Of a stretch of 10,154 nucleotides of DNA, positions 1 through 6,482 are shown piece after piece. The notes beneath the pieces were generated by a model. That model saw only the letters and a program-made list of their open reading frames with translations. It did not search any database and was not told the DNA's origin. Source of the stretch: Roseburia_D sp964388945 (GTDB lineage Bacteria > Bacillota > Clostridia > Lachnospirales > Lachnospiraceae). The stretch lies in the NCBI GenBank assembly GCA_964388945.1, contig CAYMCM010000077.1:1-10154 (forward strand). The letters run 5' to 3'. Made by a program: the position numbers and the translations under genes. The number at the start of each line of letters is the position of its first letter. Within the stretch, counting starts at the first letter, position 1.

Positions 1-388
1 ACGCCTTGCCGACCGGAGACTCGTTGGAAATCTTGCCCTTTAAGCTGTTTGCCTCAGTAGAACCAACAATCTTATATTCAAGTTCTTCGTTCTCTTCTAC
101 ATCGAGGATTCTTACCATACAGCCGATGCTGATCTTATCGAGTTCTACTTCTTCTTCCACAACGACTTCCGCGTTCTTTAAGATCTTCTCGATATCTTCA
201 ATACGTGCTTCGATGTCACGCTGTTCGTCTTTTGCTGCATCGTACTCTGCGTTCTCGGACAAGTCACCCTGTTCTCTGGCTTCTTTGATCTTCTGTGCTA
301 CTTCTTTTCTTCTTACAACTTTTAAGTTCTGTAATTCTTCTTCCAGTTTCTGCAGTCCCTGATAGGTCAAAATATTCTTCTTATCCAT
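1..388 (-). CDS. greA: Transcription elongation factor GreA, 3' end cut by the window edge
   Basis: GreA enters the secondary channel of RNA polymerase and stimulates cleavage of the 3' end of backtracked RNA, rescuing stalled complexes in the cytoplasm. The visible 129 codons hold the whole N-terminal coiled-coil domain (about residues 8-75) and the start of the C-terminal FKBP-like domain. The tip of the coiled coil reads GDLSENAEYDAAK (41-53), the family signature, with the acidic residues D42 and E45 expected to coordinate the catalytic metal. The C-terminal domain shows IVGSTEAN (107-114) and ISNESPVGKA (120-129), where the window ends; about 30 residues of a usual ~160 are missing. The ATG at 388 fits the family N-terminus (MDKKNILTYQGL). 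The best ribosome binding site, AGGAAGGA, sits rather far upstream (about 12 nt). The gene follows the 224-aa hypothetical gene by 31 bp with no terminator, so it is probably the distal part of that operon. Confidence 0.96.
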   Translation of the reverse strand, partial: MDKKNILTYQGLQKLEEELQNLKVVRRKEVAQKIKEAREQGDLSENAEYDAAKDEQRDIEARIEDIEKILKNAEVVVEEEVELDKISIGCMVRILDVEENEELEYKIVGSTEANSLKGKISNESPVGKA

Positions 389-419
389 GCTTGCTTTCTG
401 TCCTTCCTGTTTCTTCTTT

Positions 420-1094
420 CTATTGTTTCGAAAATCCCGCAAAAACATCCTTGGAATCTCCGCTGTCTTCTCTTCGGTCCAGTCCTTTAACAATCACAGT
501 ATTATACCCGATAGGCACCCGAATGTCAAGGTTTTCGCCGCTTCGCCAGGGTATTTTGTAGATGGGGATATAACAGTATCCATCCGTTTTCTCCGGTGTA
601 CAAAAATGTCCGTGCCGTTCAAAATCTAAAATCACATTTCCGGGAAACGTAAACGGCACTTCAAAAGATATTCCGCTCTTTTTTAAAACCGAAACCAAAA
701 GCCCATTTTCCTCTTCCATGTGCGCCGCATAGGAAGCAAAAAATTCCGGGCGGTCTGTGATGATCGTAAGCGCATTTAAATCCCGTTCCAGCTCATCTAA
801 AACTGTAAAAATATCCTCTTCCATCAAAAGCAGTTCCGGCTTTTCCTCATCAATGCATATCGGTGCGAAATCCCGGTAAGCAATCTTACGCTTTGCGAGC
901 ACCTGATCCACGATATTCCGAAACTGCGGCAGATAGGGATTCTCAAGCCACGCCTCCTGTGCCTCTTCTGTTCCGTTCGTACTGTCCGCATTGCTTTGTC
1001 TTTTCTGTTTTCGTTTTCCCATAAACACCAAAAATACCCGCAGAACTTTTTTTATTTTTCCGAAACTATACCGATCCGCACGATCCATCCCCAT
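420..1094 (-). CDS. Hypothetical protein, 224 aa, between dusB and greA
   Basis: I do not recognise a named family. The N-terminus is basic with a short hydrophobic stretch (about 14-32, IKKVLRVFLVFMGKRKQK), too short and charged for a convincing membrane segment. A polar linker (33-48) follows. The rest looks like a compact alpha/beta domain: acidic helices (92-108), LTIITDRPEFF (109-119), EEENGLLVSVL (127-137), VILDFER (154-160), then beta-rich C-terminal sequence with IPIYKIPW (176-183) and a hydrophilic tail. Start choice: an ATG at 1124 overlaps dusB by 17 nt and has no ribosome binding site. The ATG at 1094 lies 13 nt after the dusB stop and follows CAGGTG at 7-nt spacing, so I use it; an ATG at 1022 is a third option. 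The tight fit between dusB and greA indicates co-transcription and suggests a real, lineage-specific gene. No function can be assigned from the sequence. Confidence 0.8.
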   Translation of the reverse strand: MGMDRADRYSFGKIKKVLRVFLVFMGKRKQKRQSNADSTNGTEEAQEAWLENPYLPQFRNIVDQVLAKRKIAYRDFAPICIDEEKPELLLMEEDIFTVLDELERDLNALTIITDRPEFFASYAAHMEEENGLLVSVLKKSGISFEVPFTFPGNVILDFERHGHFCTPEKTDGYCYIPIYKIPWRSGENLDIRVPIGYNTVIVKGLDRREDSGDSKDVFAGFSKQ

Positions 1095-1107
1095 GCACCG
1101 CACCTGC

Positions 1108-2091
1108 TTAAACGTTTTTTTCATTATATGTCAAAAATCGGTCAAATAATTCCCGAAGCTGTTCATAATTCTCCACTTCATTGATCGCACTGCGCAGACG
1201 CGCTGCATTCGGATAGCCCGCCGTATACCAGGCGGCATGCTTCCGGATCTCACGGATGCCTGTATAATCACCCTTAAATGCAAGCTGCATTTTTGCATGG
1301 CGCAGCATCGTTTTCACCATTTCTTCCGCCGTCGGCTTCGGGAGATGTTCCCCCGTCTTAAAATAATGCAAAATCTGTGCAAAGATCCACGGATTGCCCT
1401 GTGCCCCGCGCGCAATCATAAAACCGTCACATCCTGTCTGTTCTTCCATGCGGATCGCATCCTCCGGCGTTAAAATATCACCATTTCCGATGACCGGAAT
1501 ATGCACCGCCTCCTTGACCTGCCTTATGATGTCCCAGTCCGCCTTACCGGAATAATACTGCTCTCTGGTACGTCCATGCACTGCCACCGCAGCCGCTCCG
1601 CTCTCCTGCGCTATCTTCGCCATCTCCACTGCATTTATATGCGCATCATCAAAGCCTTTGCGGATTTTTACAGTGACCGGCTTTTGGATCGCCCGAACCG
1701 TCTTTTCTATGATCTTTCCGGCAAGAATGGGATTTTTCATAAGTGCCGAACCGTCACCGTTATTTACGACTTTCGGCACAGGACACCCCATATTGATGTC
1801 TAAAATATCAAACGGCCGCTCCTTGATCTTTTTTGCCATCTCACTCATGATATCCGGATCTGAACCGAAAAGCTGTAAAGATACCGGATGCTCCCGCTCA
1901 TCGATCGCTAAGAGCTGCTCCGTATTTTTGTTGTTATAATAAATGCCCTTTGCGCTGACCATTTCCATACATAAAAGTCCCGCTCCCTGCTCTTTGCAGA
2001 GCAGACGAAATGGCAGGTCTGTCACGCCTGCCATTGGTCCGAGCACCAGATTGTTTTCTAAAGTCACATTTCCGATCTGTAAATTCTTCAT
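1108..2091 (-). CDS. dusB: tRNA-dihydrouridine synthase (DusB type)
   Basis: This FMN- and NADPH-dependent enzyme reduces specific uridines in the D-loop of tRNA to dihydrouridine. The 327-aa protein has the full family architecture: a TIM barrel and a C-terminal helical tRNA-binding domain (about 245-327). Visible motifs are LGPMAGVTDLPFR (17-29, FMN-binding strand), DINMGCPVPK (98-107) with the catalytic Cys103, the following NNGDGSALM loop, VHGRTREQ (171-178), GNGDI (202-206) and IARGAQGNPWIF (226-237, phosphate binding). An in-frame ATG 14 codons upstream would overlap coaX and lacks a ribosome binding site. The ATG at 2091 matches the family start (MKNLQIGNVTLENN) and comes 1 nt after the coaX stop, with GGCGGA inside the end of coaX as its likely ribosome binding site. 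This suggests translational coupling to coaX. DusB is the likely subfamily because dusB-greA linkage is common in Firmicutes, but the exact target uridine is inferred. Confidence 0.95.
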   Translation of the reverse strand: MKNLQIGNVTLENNLVLGPMAGVTDLPFRLLCKEQGAGLLCMEMVSAKGIYYNNKNTEQLLAIDEREHPVSLQLFGSDPDIMSEMAKKIKERPFDILDINMGCPVPKVVNNGDGSALMKNPILAGKIIEKTVRAIQKPVTVKIRKGFDDAHINAVEMAKIAQESGAAAVAVHGRTREQYYSGKADWDIIRQVKEAVHIPVIGNGDILTPEDAIRMEEQTGCDGFMIARGAQGNPWIFAQILHYFKTGEHLPKPTAEEMVKTMLRHAKMQLAFKGDYTGIREIRKHAAWYTAGYPNAARLRSAINEVENYEQLRELFDRFLTYNEKNV

Positions 2092-2092
2092 A

Positions 2093-2884
2093 TTATTTTC
2101 CGCCGTCTGCCTGTTCTTTTTTTTGTCTCTCATAAATAAAACGCATACCCTGAAGCGTCAGTGTTGCATCATAAATGTCAATACTGCTTGTCTCGTTTGC
2201 GATGATCTTTCCAAGTCCTCCGGTCGCAACAACCTTGATCCCGGAAAGATCGGCTTCCCGCTTCATATGCTCCACGATGTACTCAGTCTGTCCGATCTGA
2301 CCGTACACCAATCCCGCCTGTATGCTGCTGATTGTCTCTCTGCCGAGAATGGAAGCCGGCTTTTTGATCTCGATCTCCGGAAGCTTCGCCGTCCCCTGGG
2401 AAAGTGCTTTCGCCGATACCCGGATGCCCGGCGAGATCACGCCTGCGAGAAATACGCCATTTCCGTCTACAAGGTCAAACGTGGTTGCCGTCCCGAAATC
2501 AATGACGATGACCGGTCCGCCGTAAAGTTCATATGCGCCGACCGCATCCACGATCCGATCCGCTCCAAGCTGTCTGGGATTCTCCGTCGCAATCGAAAGC
2601 CCCGTAGTAATACCCGGTTCGATCACGATCGGGGTGACGTTAAAGTATTTGATCACAGCGCTGGTCAGCGAGTGCATGATATCCGGGACGACCGAGGAAA
2701 ATATTGCGCTGTCGATCGCATTCGGGCTGATTCCGTTATTCGCAAGAAGTCCCCGCATCTCCGTTCCGTACTCATCCGAAGTCCGTGGAAGCTTCGTTGT
2801 CATACGAAAGGTTGCTACCAGCCGCTCCCGCTCAAACGCTCCGAGTGTGATATTGCTATTTCCCACATCAACCGCTAACAGCAT
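2093..2884 (-). CDS. coaX: Type III pantothenate kinase
   Basis: CoaX phosphorylates pantothenate with ATP in the first step of coenzyme A synthesis. Unlike CoaA it belongs to the ASKHA fold and is insensitive to CoA feedback. The 263-aa length is normal. The N-terminus LLAVDVGNSNITLG (2-15) is the phosphate-1 motif with Asp6. GADRIVDAVGA (107-117) carries the family's GADR signature, with Asp109 as the expected catalytic base. VIDFGTATTFDLVD (127-140) is the phosphate-2 region, and GVISPG (148-153) and VATGGLG follow. The ATG at 2884 has a near-perfect AAGGAGG 7 nt upstream, inside the 3' end of the preceding 112-aa gene, whose stop is only 2 nt away. The stop of coaX is 1 nt from dusB. Neighbouring birA is a known pattern in Firmicutes that groups two cofactor functions. 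Confidence 0.97.
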   Translation of the reverse strand: MLLAVDVGNSNITLGAFERERLVATFRMTTKLPRTSDEYGTEMRGLLANNGISPNAIDSAIFSSVVPDIMHSLTSAVIKYFNVTPIVIEPGITTGLSIATENPRQLGADRIVDAVGAYELYGGPVIVIDFGTATTFDLVDGNGVFLAGVISPGIRVSAKALSQGTAKLPEIEIKKPASILGRETISSIQAGLVYGQIGQTEYIVEHMKREADLSGIKVVATGGLGKIIANETSSIDIYDATLTLQGMRFIYERQKKEQADGGK

Positions 2885-2886
2885 AG

Positions 2887-3225
2887 TTATTCCTCCTTCA
2901 GTCCCTCACCCAGGAAAAATACCCGGTAGTACATTTGCAGTGCTTCAAGCAGTTCCTGCTTCTCGCTTCGTAACTGTTTGATCTTTAGCACACTTCCAAT
3001 CTCATCATAGAGCAGATCTCCCTCTTCTACCTCCGTGCGGAATTCCAGATTTCCCTCCGCATCAAAGACTAACTGCAGTGTTCCGCCAACGTCTTCGGTG
3101 AACAGCACACACATGATCTGAAGTTCTTCCTTGATTGTCTCCGGAAGTCTGGAAAAATCACGGTTTAAATAAAATTTTCTTGTATAGGAACTCGATCCGC
3201 ATAATATTACTTCATTCTGAAACAT
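2887..3225 (-). CDS. Small conserved protein, DUF6145-like, 112 aa
   Basis: This soluble acidic protein resembles, from memory, the Lachnospiraceae family DUF6145; no function is known for it. It has no signal peptide, no membrane segment and no catalytic motif that I can recognise. The N-terminal half is likely beta-rich (NEVILCGSSSYTRKFYLN, 4-21; then MCVLFTEDVGGTLQLVFDAEG, residues 38-58). It is followed by an acidic loop (EVEEGDLLYDEIG, 65-77) and a C-terminal amphipathic helix that could form a coiled coil (KIKQLRSEKQELLEALQMYYRVFFL, residues 81-105). The ATG at 3225 has a GAGG site about 10 nt upstream. It lies 48 bp after birA and its stop is 2 nt from the coaX start, with the coaX ribosome binding site inside it, so the two are likely translationally coupled. 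Its fixed place between two cofactor genes hints at a related role, but this is only inference. Confidence 0.85.
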   Translation of the reverse strand: MFQNEVILCGSSSYTRKFYLNRDFSRLPETIKEELQIMCVLFTEDVGGTLQLVFDAEGNLEFRTEVEEGDLLYDEIGSVLKIKQLRSEKQELLEALQMYYRVFFLGEGLKEE

Positions 3226-3273
3226 TACAACTTTACCTCAACAATCCATCTTTCCTGTTATCGTTTTATTCAA

Positions 3274-4251
3274 TCACACGTAACCATATACTCCGCGCAC
3301 AGATACTTCCCCGGCGGACACCAGCCGCCTTGCCTCCCAGGTATCCACAATAAGCTCCCCCCGGTCGGTGATCCCCATCGCCTTGCCCTCATAAGGCTCT
3401 TTTTGATCAAGCACACGCACTTTCTGCCCGCGATTGACCAGATAACTGTCGTATTCTCTAACCAGTTCACTTAAATCCTGCGTCTTTTCATAACGCTCAT
3501 AGTAATCTTCAAATTCTTCCCAGACCTTTTCAATCAGCATGGCTCGATTGATATGCTTTCCGCTCTCTAAATAGATTGAAGTTGCCACATCCTTGATCTC
3601 CTCCGGAAAATCCCCATTGCCGACATTGATCCCGATTCCGATCACAATATAATTTACATAATCTACCTGTGCACTCATTTCTGTTAAAATCCCACAGATT
3701 TTTTTACCATTTATCACAATGTCATTCGGCCATTTGATCTGCACCGGAAGATCGATCATGTGTCCGATACCCTTTACAACTGCAAGTGCCGCAACCAGTG
3801 TGAGCATGGAGGCATTCCGCGGCTGGATCTCCGGTTTCAGCAAAAGTGTCATAAAAACACCGACACCTGCCGGTGACTCAAAACTTCTGCCGCGCCGTCC
3901 TCTGCCGCTCTCCTGCCTGTCCGCAACAACGAGTGTGCCATTCGGCGCATCTGCTTCTCCCAAACTCTTTGCCTGCGTATTGGTAGAATCCGTCACATCC
4001 AGATAGTGAATCTCTTTGCCCACCCACTTTGTCTTGCGGATGCTGATTAGTTCATTTTTGCTTAAAATGTCAGGCGTCTTTATAAGACGATAGCCCTTAT
4101 TCTGTACCGACTCGATCTCATATCCTTCTTTTTTCAACTGGTTCATTGCTTTCCAGACCGCCGTTCGCGAAACGCCAAACCGTTCGCAAAGTTCCTGACC
4201 GGACACATAACCATCTGTATCTCTTAATATCGTTAAAATCTCTGCCTTCAT
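3274..4251 (-). CDS. birA: BirA: biotin-protein ligase with N-terminal DNA-binding domain
   Basis: BirA makes biotinyl-5'-AMP from biotin and ATP and attaches biotin to carrier proteins such as the acetyl-CoA carboxylase BCCP. Proteins with the N-terminal domain can also repress biotin genes. The 325 residues show a winged helix-turn-helix (1-60: SGQELCERFGVSRTAVWKAM at 17-36, wing NKGYRL at 51-56). The catalytic domain carries DSTNTQA (88-94), GRGRRGRSF (116-124, biotinyl-AMP loop), KWPNDIV (173-179, with the expected biotin-contact Lys), GILTEM (187-192) and GIGINVG (205-211). A C-terminal SH3-like domain (about 270-325) completes the bifunctional form. The ATG at 4251 has AGGGGG 5-6 nt upstream. 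It sits 59 bp after argF with no terminator between them, and 48 bp before the DUF6145-like gene. I see no biotin operator-like inverted repeat in front of it. Confidence 0.97.
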   Translation of the reverse strand: MKAEILTILRDTDGYVSGQELCERFGVSRTAVWKAMNQLKKEGYEIESVQNKGYRLIKTPDILSKNELISIRKTKWVGKEIHYLDVTDSTNTQAKSLGEADAPNGTLVVADRQESGRGRRGRSFESPAGVGVFMTLLLKPEIQPRNASMLTLVAALAVVKGIGHMIDLPVQIKWPNDIVINGKKICGILTEMSAQVDYVNYIVIGIGINVGNGDFPEEIKDVATSIYLESGKHINRAMLIEKVWEEFEDYYERYEKTQDLSELVREYDSYLVNRGQKVRVLDQKEPYEGKAMGITDRGELIVDTWEARRLVSAGEVSVRGVYGYV

Positions 4252-4310
4252 GTCTGCCCCCTGATCTTTCTTTTCTCCGGGCTCTAAAGCATTTTCTCTG
4301 CCAGTCGCTG

Positions 4311-5294
4311 TTATGCCAGTGTCGCATACATGACCGCTTTGATCGTATGCATACGGTTCTCCGCTTCGTCAAATACCACAGATCTTTCGGATTCAAATAC
4401 TTCGTCCGTCACCTCAAGTTCCGAGAATCCGAATTTTTCATATACCTGTTGTCCGATCTTCGTCTTCAGATCATGGAATGCCGGAAGACAGTGCATAAAG
4501 ATTGCCTGCTCACCTGCAATGTCCATCAGCTTTTTATTGACCTGATACGGCATCAGATCTTTTAAGCGTTCTTCCCAGATTTCATCCGGCTCACCCATGG
4601 ACACCCAGACATCCGTATAGATGACATCCGCACCTTTTACCGCTTCTACATCCTCGGACAGCGTAATGCTTCCGCCCGTTTCCGCAGCCACTTTTTTACA
4701 GTAATCTACAAGCTCCTGTTCCGGGAAATATTTTTTTGATGTGCATGCGACAAAATCCATACCAAGCTTTGCACAGGTCACCATCAGGGAATTTCCCATA
4801 TTATAACGGGCATCCCCCATATACGCAAGCTTTATGCCTTTGATCCGTCCTAAATGTTCACGGATCGTCAGCACATCTGCCAGCATCTGTGTCGGATGAA
4901 ATTCATTGGTCAGTCCGTTCCATACCGGAACACCCGCATATTTTGCAAGTTCTTCCACAATTTCCTGTCCGAAACCACGGTATTCGATACCATCAAACAT
5001 TCTTCCGAGAACACGCGCGGTATCTGCGATACTCTCTTTCTTACCGATCTGGGAACCGGACGGATCGAGGTATGTCACATGCATGCCGAGATCATGTGCC
5101 GCCACTTCAAAAGAACAGCGGGTTCTTGTACTGGTCTTTTCAAAGATCAGCGCAATGTTTTTTCCGGTCAGTGCGTCATGCGCAATGCCTTTTTTCTTCT
5201 TGTCCTTTAATTCCGCCGCAAGATCTACCATATAAAGAATTTCCTCCGGTGTAAAATCCTTCAGTTTTAAAAAATTACGTCCTTTTAAGTCCAT
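4311..5294 (-). CDS. argF: Ornithine carbamoyltransferase
   Basis: The enzyme joins carbamoyl phosphate and ornithine to give citrulline in arginine synthesis, or runs in reverse in the arginine deiminase pathway. The 327-aa protein is full length and carries all key motifs: STRTR (55-59, carbamoyl phosphate binding), HPTQ (133-136), the hinge MGDARYNMGNSL (159-170), DVWVSMGE (228-235, ornithine-binding SMG loop), HCLPA (268-272, with the catalytic Cys269) and the C-terminal VVFDEAENRMHTIKAVM (residues 306-322). The ATG at 5294 is preceded by AAAGGA at 9-nt spacing. Sequence alone does not separate anabolic ArgF from catabolic ArcB. No arcA, arcC or other arginine gene is in view and I see no clear ArgR box, so the argF symbol is a convention here. 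A hairpin lies just upstream and birA just downstream, without a terminator. Confidence 0.95.
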   Translation of the reverse strand: MDLKGRNFLKLKDFTPEEILYMVDLAAELKDKKKKGIAHDALTGKNIALIFEKTSTRTRCSFEVAAHDLGMHVTYLDPSGSQIGKKESIADTARVLGRMFDGIEYRGFGQEIVEELAKYAGVPVWNGLTNEFHPTQMLADVLTIREHLGRIKGIKLAYMGDARYNMGNSLMVTCAKLGMDFVACTSKKYFPEQELVDYCKKVAAETGGSITLSEDVEAVKGADVIYTDVWVSMGEPDEIWEERLKDLMPYQVNKKLMDIAGEQAIFMHCLPAFHDLKTKIGQQVYEKFGFSELEVTDEVFESERSVVFDEAENRMHTIKAVMYATLA

Positions 5295-5312
5295 GTTCCT
5301 GTTTCCTTTCTA

Positions 5313-5342
5313 TGTATGCCATTACAACAATCGGGCTGTCAA
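5313..5342 (-). promoter_or_regulatory. Possible promoter in front of argF
   Basis: On the minus strand a perfect -35 (TTGACA, 5342-5337) lies inside the hairpin after the SPFH gene. It is followed after 18 nt by CATACA (5318-5313), only 3 of 6 matches, but preceded by the extended -10 dinucleotide TG. Transcription would start very near the argF ribosome binding site, leaving a leader of only about 12 nt. The weak -10 and short leader make this tentative. Confidence 0.3.
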
Positions 5343-5358
5343 AATTTTCGACAGCCCG
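5332..5358 (-). terminator. Hairpin terminator between the SPFH gene and argF
   Basis: A perfect 9-bp stem (CGGGCTGTC at 5332-5340 pairing with GACAGCCCG at 5350-5358) encloses a 9-nt loop, 31 nt after the SPFH stop codon. On the minus strand the downstream tract is only moderately T-rich (ATTGTTGT). The better T-run, TTCTTTTTTG (5359-5368), follows the hairpin on the plus strand. It probably ends the SPFH transcript at least partly and could also stop antisense transcription coming from argF. Confidence 0.7.
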
Positions 5359-5389
5359 TTCTTTTTTGTTCCATCCTGTGAAATCTATA

Positions 5390-6316
5390 TTAGCTTTCTT
5401 TTGCCACTTCCACAACAGATTTCGCCAGACCTGCGATTCCCTGAATCTCGGACGGAATGATGATCTTAGTTGCCTTTCCGTCTGCTGCCTTCGCAAATGC
5501 CTCAATGCTCTTTAACTGCAGTACATTAGCATCCAGATCAGCCTCTTTTAAGAAACGAAGACCATCCGCATTTGCCTGCTGAATCTTTAAGATTGCCTGT
5601 GCCTGACCTTCTGCTTCACGCATGGTAGCTTCTTTCTTCGCTTCTGCGCGTAAGATCGCTGCCTGCTTTTCAGCTTCTGCTTCTAAGATCGCAGATTCTT
5701 TCTTACCTTCCGCAACAAGGATCGTGGATTTCTTTTCACCTTCTGCTCTGGTAACAGCCTCACGTCTTTCACGTTCCGCTTTCATCTGTTTTTCCATTGC
5801 ATCCTGGATTGCTTTCGGTGGAATGATATTCTTTAATTCCACACGGTTTACCTTGATACCCCATGGATCTGTCGCAACGTCTAAGGACGCGCGCATCTTT
5901 GTATTGATCGTTTCTCTTGAAGTCAGTGTCTCGTCTAATTCGAGGTCACCGATGATATTACGCAGTGTTGTTGCAGTCAGATTCTCGATCGCCATGATCG
6001 GATTTTCCACACCATAAGTAAATAACTTCGGATCTGTGATCTGAAAATATACAACGGTATCGATCTGCATTGTAACATTATCTTTTGTAATAACCGGCTG
6101 CGGAGGGAAATCCACTACCTGTTCCTTTAAGATCACTTTTCTTGCAACACGGTCCAAAAACGGCACTTTGAAATGAAGACCAACGCCCCATGTCGCCAGG
6201 TATCCGCCAAGACGCTCAACAACCATCGCATGCGCCTGCGGTACAATTTTAATACAATTCACTAAAATAATTAACACAACTGCCAGAAGAATTACCAATG
6301 CAATAAATGCACCCAT
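5390..6316 (-). CDS. SPFH/band 7 (stomatin-like, QmcA/YbbK type) membrane protein
   Basis: Members form large membrane-bound cage-like assemblies that organise membrane microdomains and often associate with membrane proteases; the specific role here is unknown. An N-terminal hydrophobic anchor (about 3-20, ending VLIILVN) is followed by the SPFH domain (about 22-185). That domain shows IVPQAHAMVVERLGGY (24-39), GLHFKVPFLDRV (46-57) and the typical DPWGIKVNRVELKNI (150-164). A long charged helix with five 11-residue repeats occupies 191-245, and a C-terminal segment with IIIPSE (285-290) ends the protein. The 308-aa length is normal for the paraslipin/QmcA group. The ATG at 6316 has GGGAGGT about 9 nt upstream. 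The NfeD/YbbJ-type partner often found beside such genes is absent here. The gene has its own leader and is flanked by hairpins, so it is probably monocistronic. Confidence 0.95.
   Translation of the reverse strand: MGAFIALVILLAVVLIILVNCIKIVPQAHAMVVERLGGYLATWGVGLHFKVPFLDRVARKVILKEQVVDFPPQPVITKDNVTMQIDTVVYFQITDPKLFTYGVENPIMAIENLTATTLRNIIGDLELDETLTSRETINTKMRASLDVATDPWGIKVNRVELKNIIPPKAIQDAMEKQMKAERERREAVTRAEGEKKSTILVAEGKKESAILEAEAEKQAAILRAEAKKEATMREAEGQAQAILKIQQANADGLRFLKEADLDANVLQLKSIEAFAKAADGKATKIIIPSEIQGIAGLAKSVVEVAKES
5582..5746 (-). repeat. Five 11-residue coiled-coil repeats within the SPFH protein
   Basis: Residues 191-245 form five tandem hendecads, each opening with AE: AEGEKKSTILV, AEGKKESAILE, AEAEKQAAILR, AEAKKEATMRE, AEGQAQAILKI. 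This 11-residue spacing suits a long, nearly straight coiled coil as seen in SPFH oligomers. At DNA level it is a degenerate 33-bp tandem repeat. Confidence 0.85.
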
Positions 6317-6341
6317 TTTTAACTACCTCCCTGATTTTGTC

Positions 6342-6358
6342 TGATAAATCTTTTATCA
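6342..6358. promoter_or_regulatory. 7-bp inverted repeat in the SPFH gene leader
   Basis: TGATAAA and TTTATCA (6342-6348 and 6352-6358) form a perfect inverted repeat with a 3-nt spacer. It lies between the candidate -10 box and the ribosome binding site of the SPFH gene. It could be an operator or a weak AT-rich hairpin; no regulator can be named. Chance is possible in such AT-rich DNA. Confidence 0.35.
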
Positions 6359-6366
6359 ATAAAAAT

Positions 6367-6395
6367 ATCTTACTATATTTCATTTGAGAATACAA
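6367..6395 (-). promoter_or_regulatory. Candidate promoter of the SPFH gene
   Basis: On the minus strand TTGTAT (6395-6390) and TAAGAT (6372-6367) are separated by 17 nt, giving 3 and 4 consensus matches. A second reading, TTGTTG with TATAGT at 15-nt spacing, overlaps it. The site lies directly after the terminator of the upstream gene and about 50 nt before the SPFH start, where a promoter is expected. Confidence 0.4.
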
Positions 6396-6410
6396 CAAAA
6401 AATCCAAAAG

Positions 6411-6459
6411 AAAAGACCATATCCGGGGAATAATTTACCGCCCGAGACTATGGTCTTTT
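6411..6459 (-). terminator. Terminator after the cell wall hydrolase gene
   Basis: An 11-bp perfect stem (AAAAGACCATA at 6411-6421, TATGGTCTTTT at 6449-6459) encloses a 27-nt loop that can itself pair through CGGG and CCCG. It begins 23 nt after the hydrolase stop. T-runs follow on both strands (minus: CTTTTGGATTTTTTG), so it may act in both directions. Confidence 0.85.
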
Positions 6460-6482
6460 TATTCTTAAAATTGCTTTGTTTC

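Noticed and set aside
420..1124. Longer start of the 224-aa hypothetical protein at 1124
   Set aside because: It overlaps dusB by 17 nt and has no ribosome binding site, while the ATG at 1094 has CAGGTG at good spacing.
1943..2878. A 311-codon plus-strand frame opposite coaX and the start of dusB
   Set aside because: It lies wholly antisense to two genes with clear family motifs, has no recognisable domain and no ribosome binding site; it is a shadow frame.
4146..4565. Plus-strand 139-codon frame across the argF-birA junction
   Set aside because: It is antisense to the conserved C-terminus of argF and the helix-turn-helix of birA; no motif supports it.
5622..6017. Plus-strand 131-codon frame rich in Ala and Ser
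   Set aside because: It mirrors the 11-residue repeats of the SPFH gene on the other strand; its composition is explained by that.
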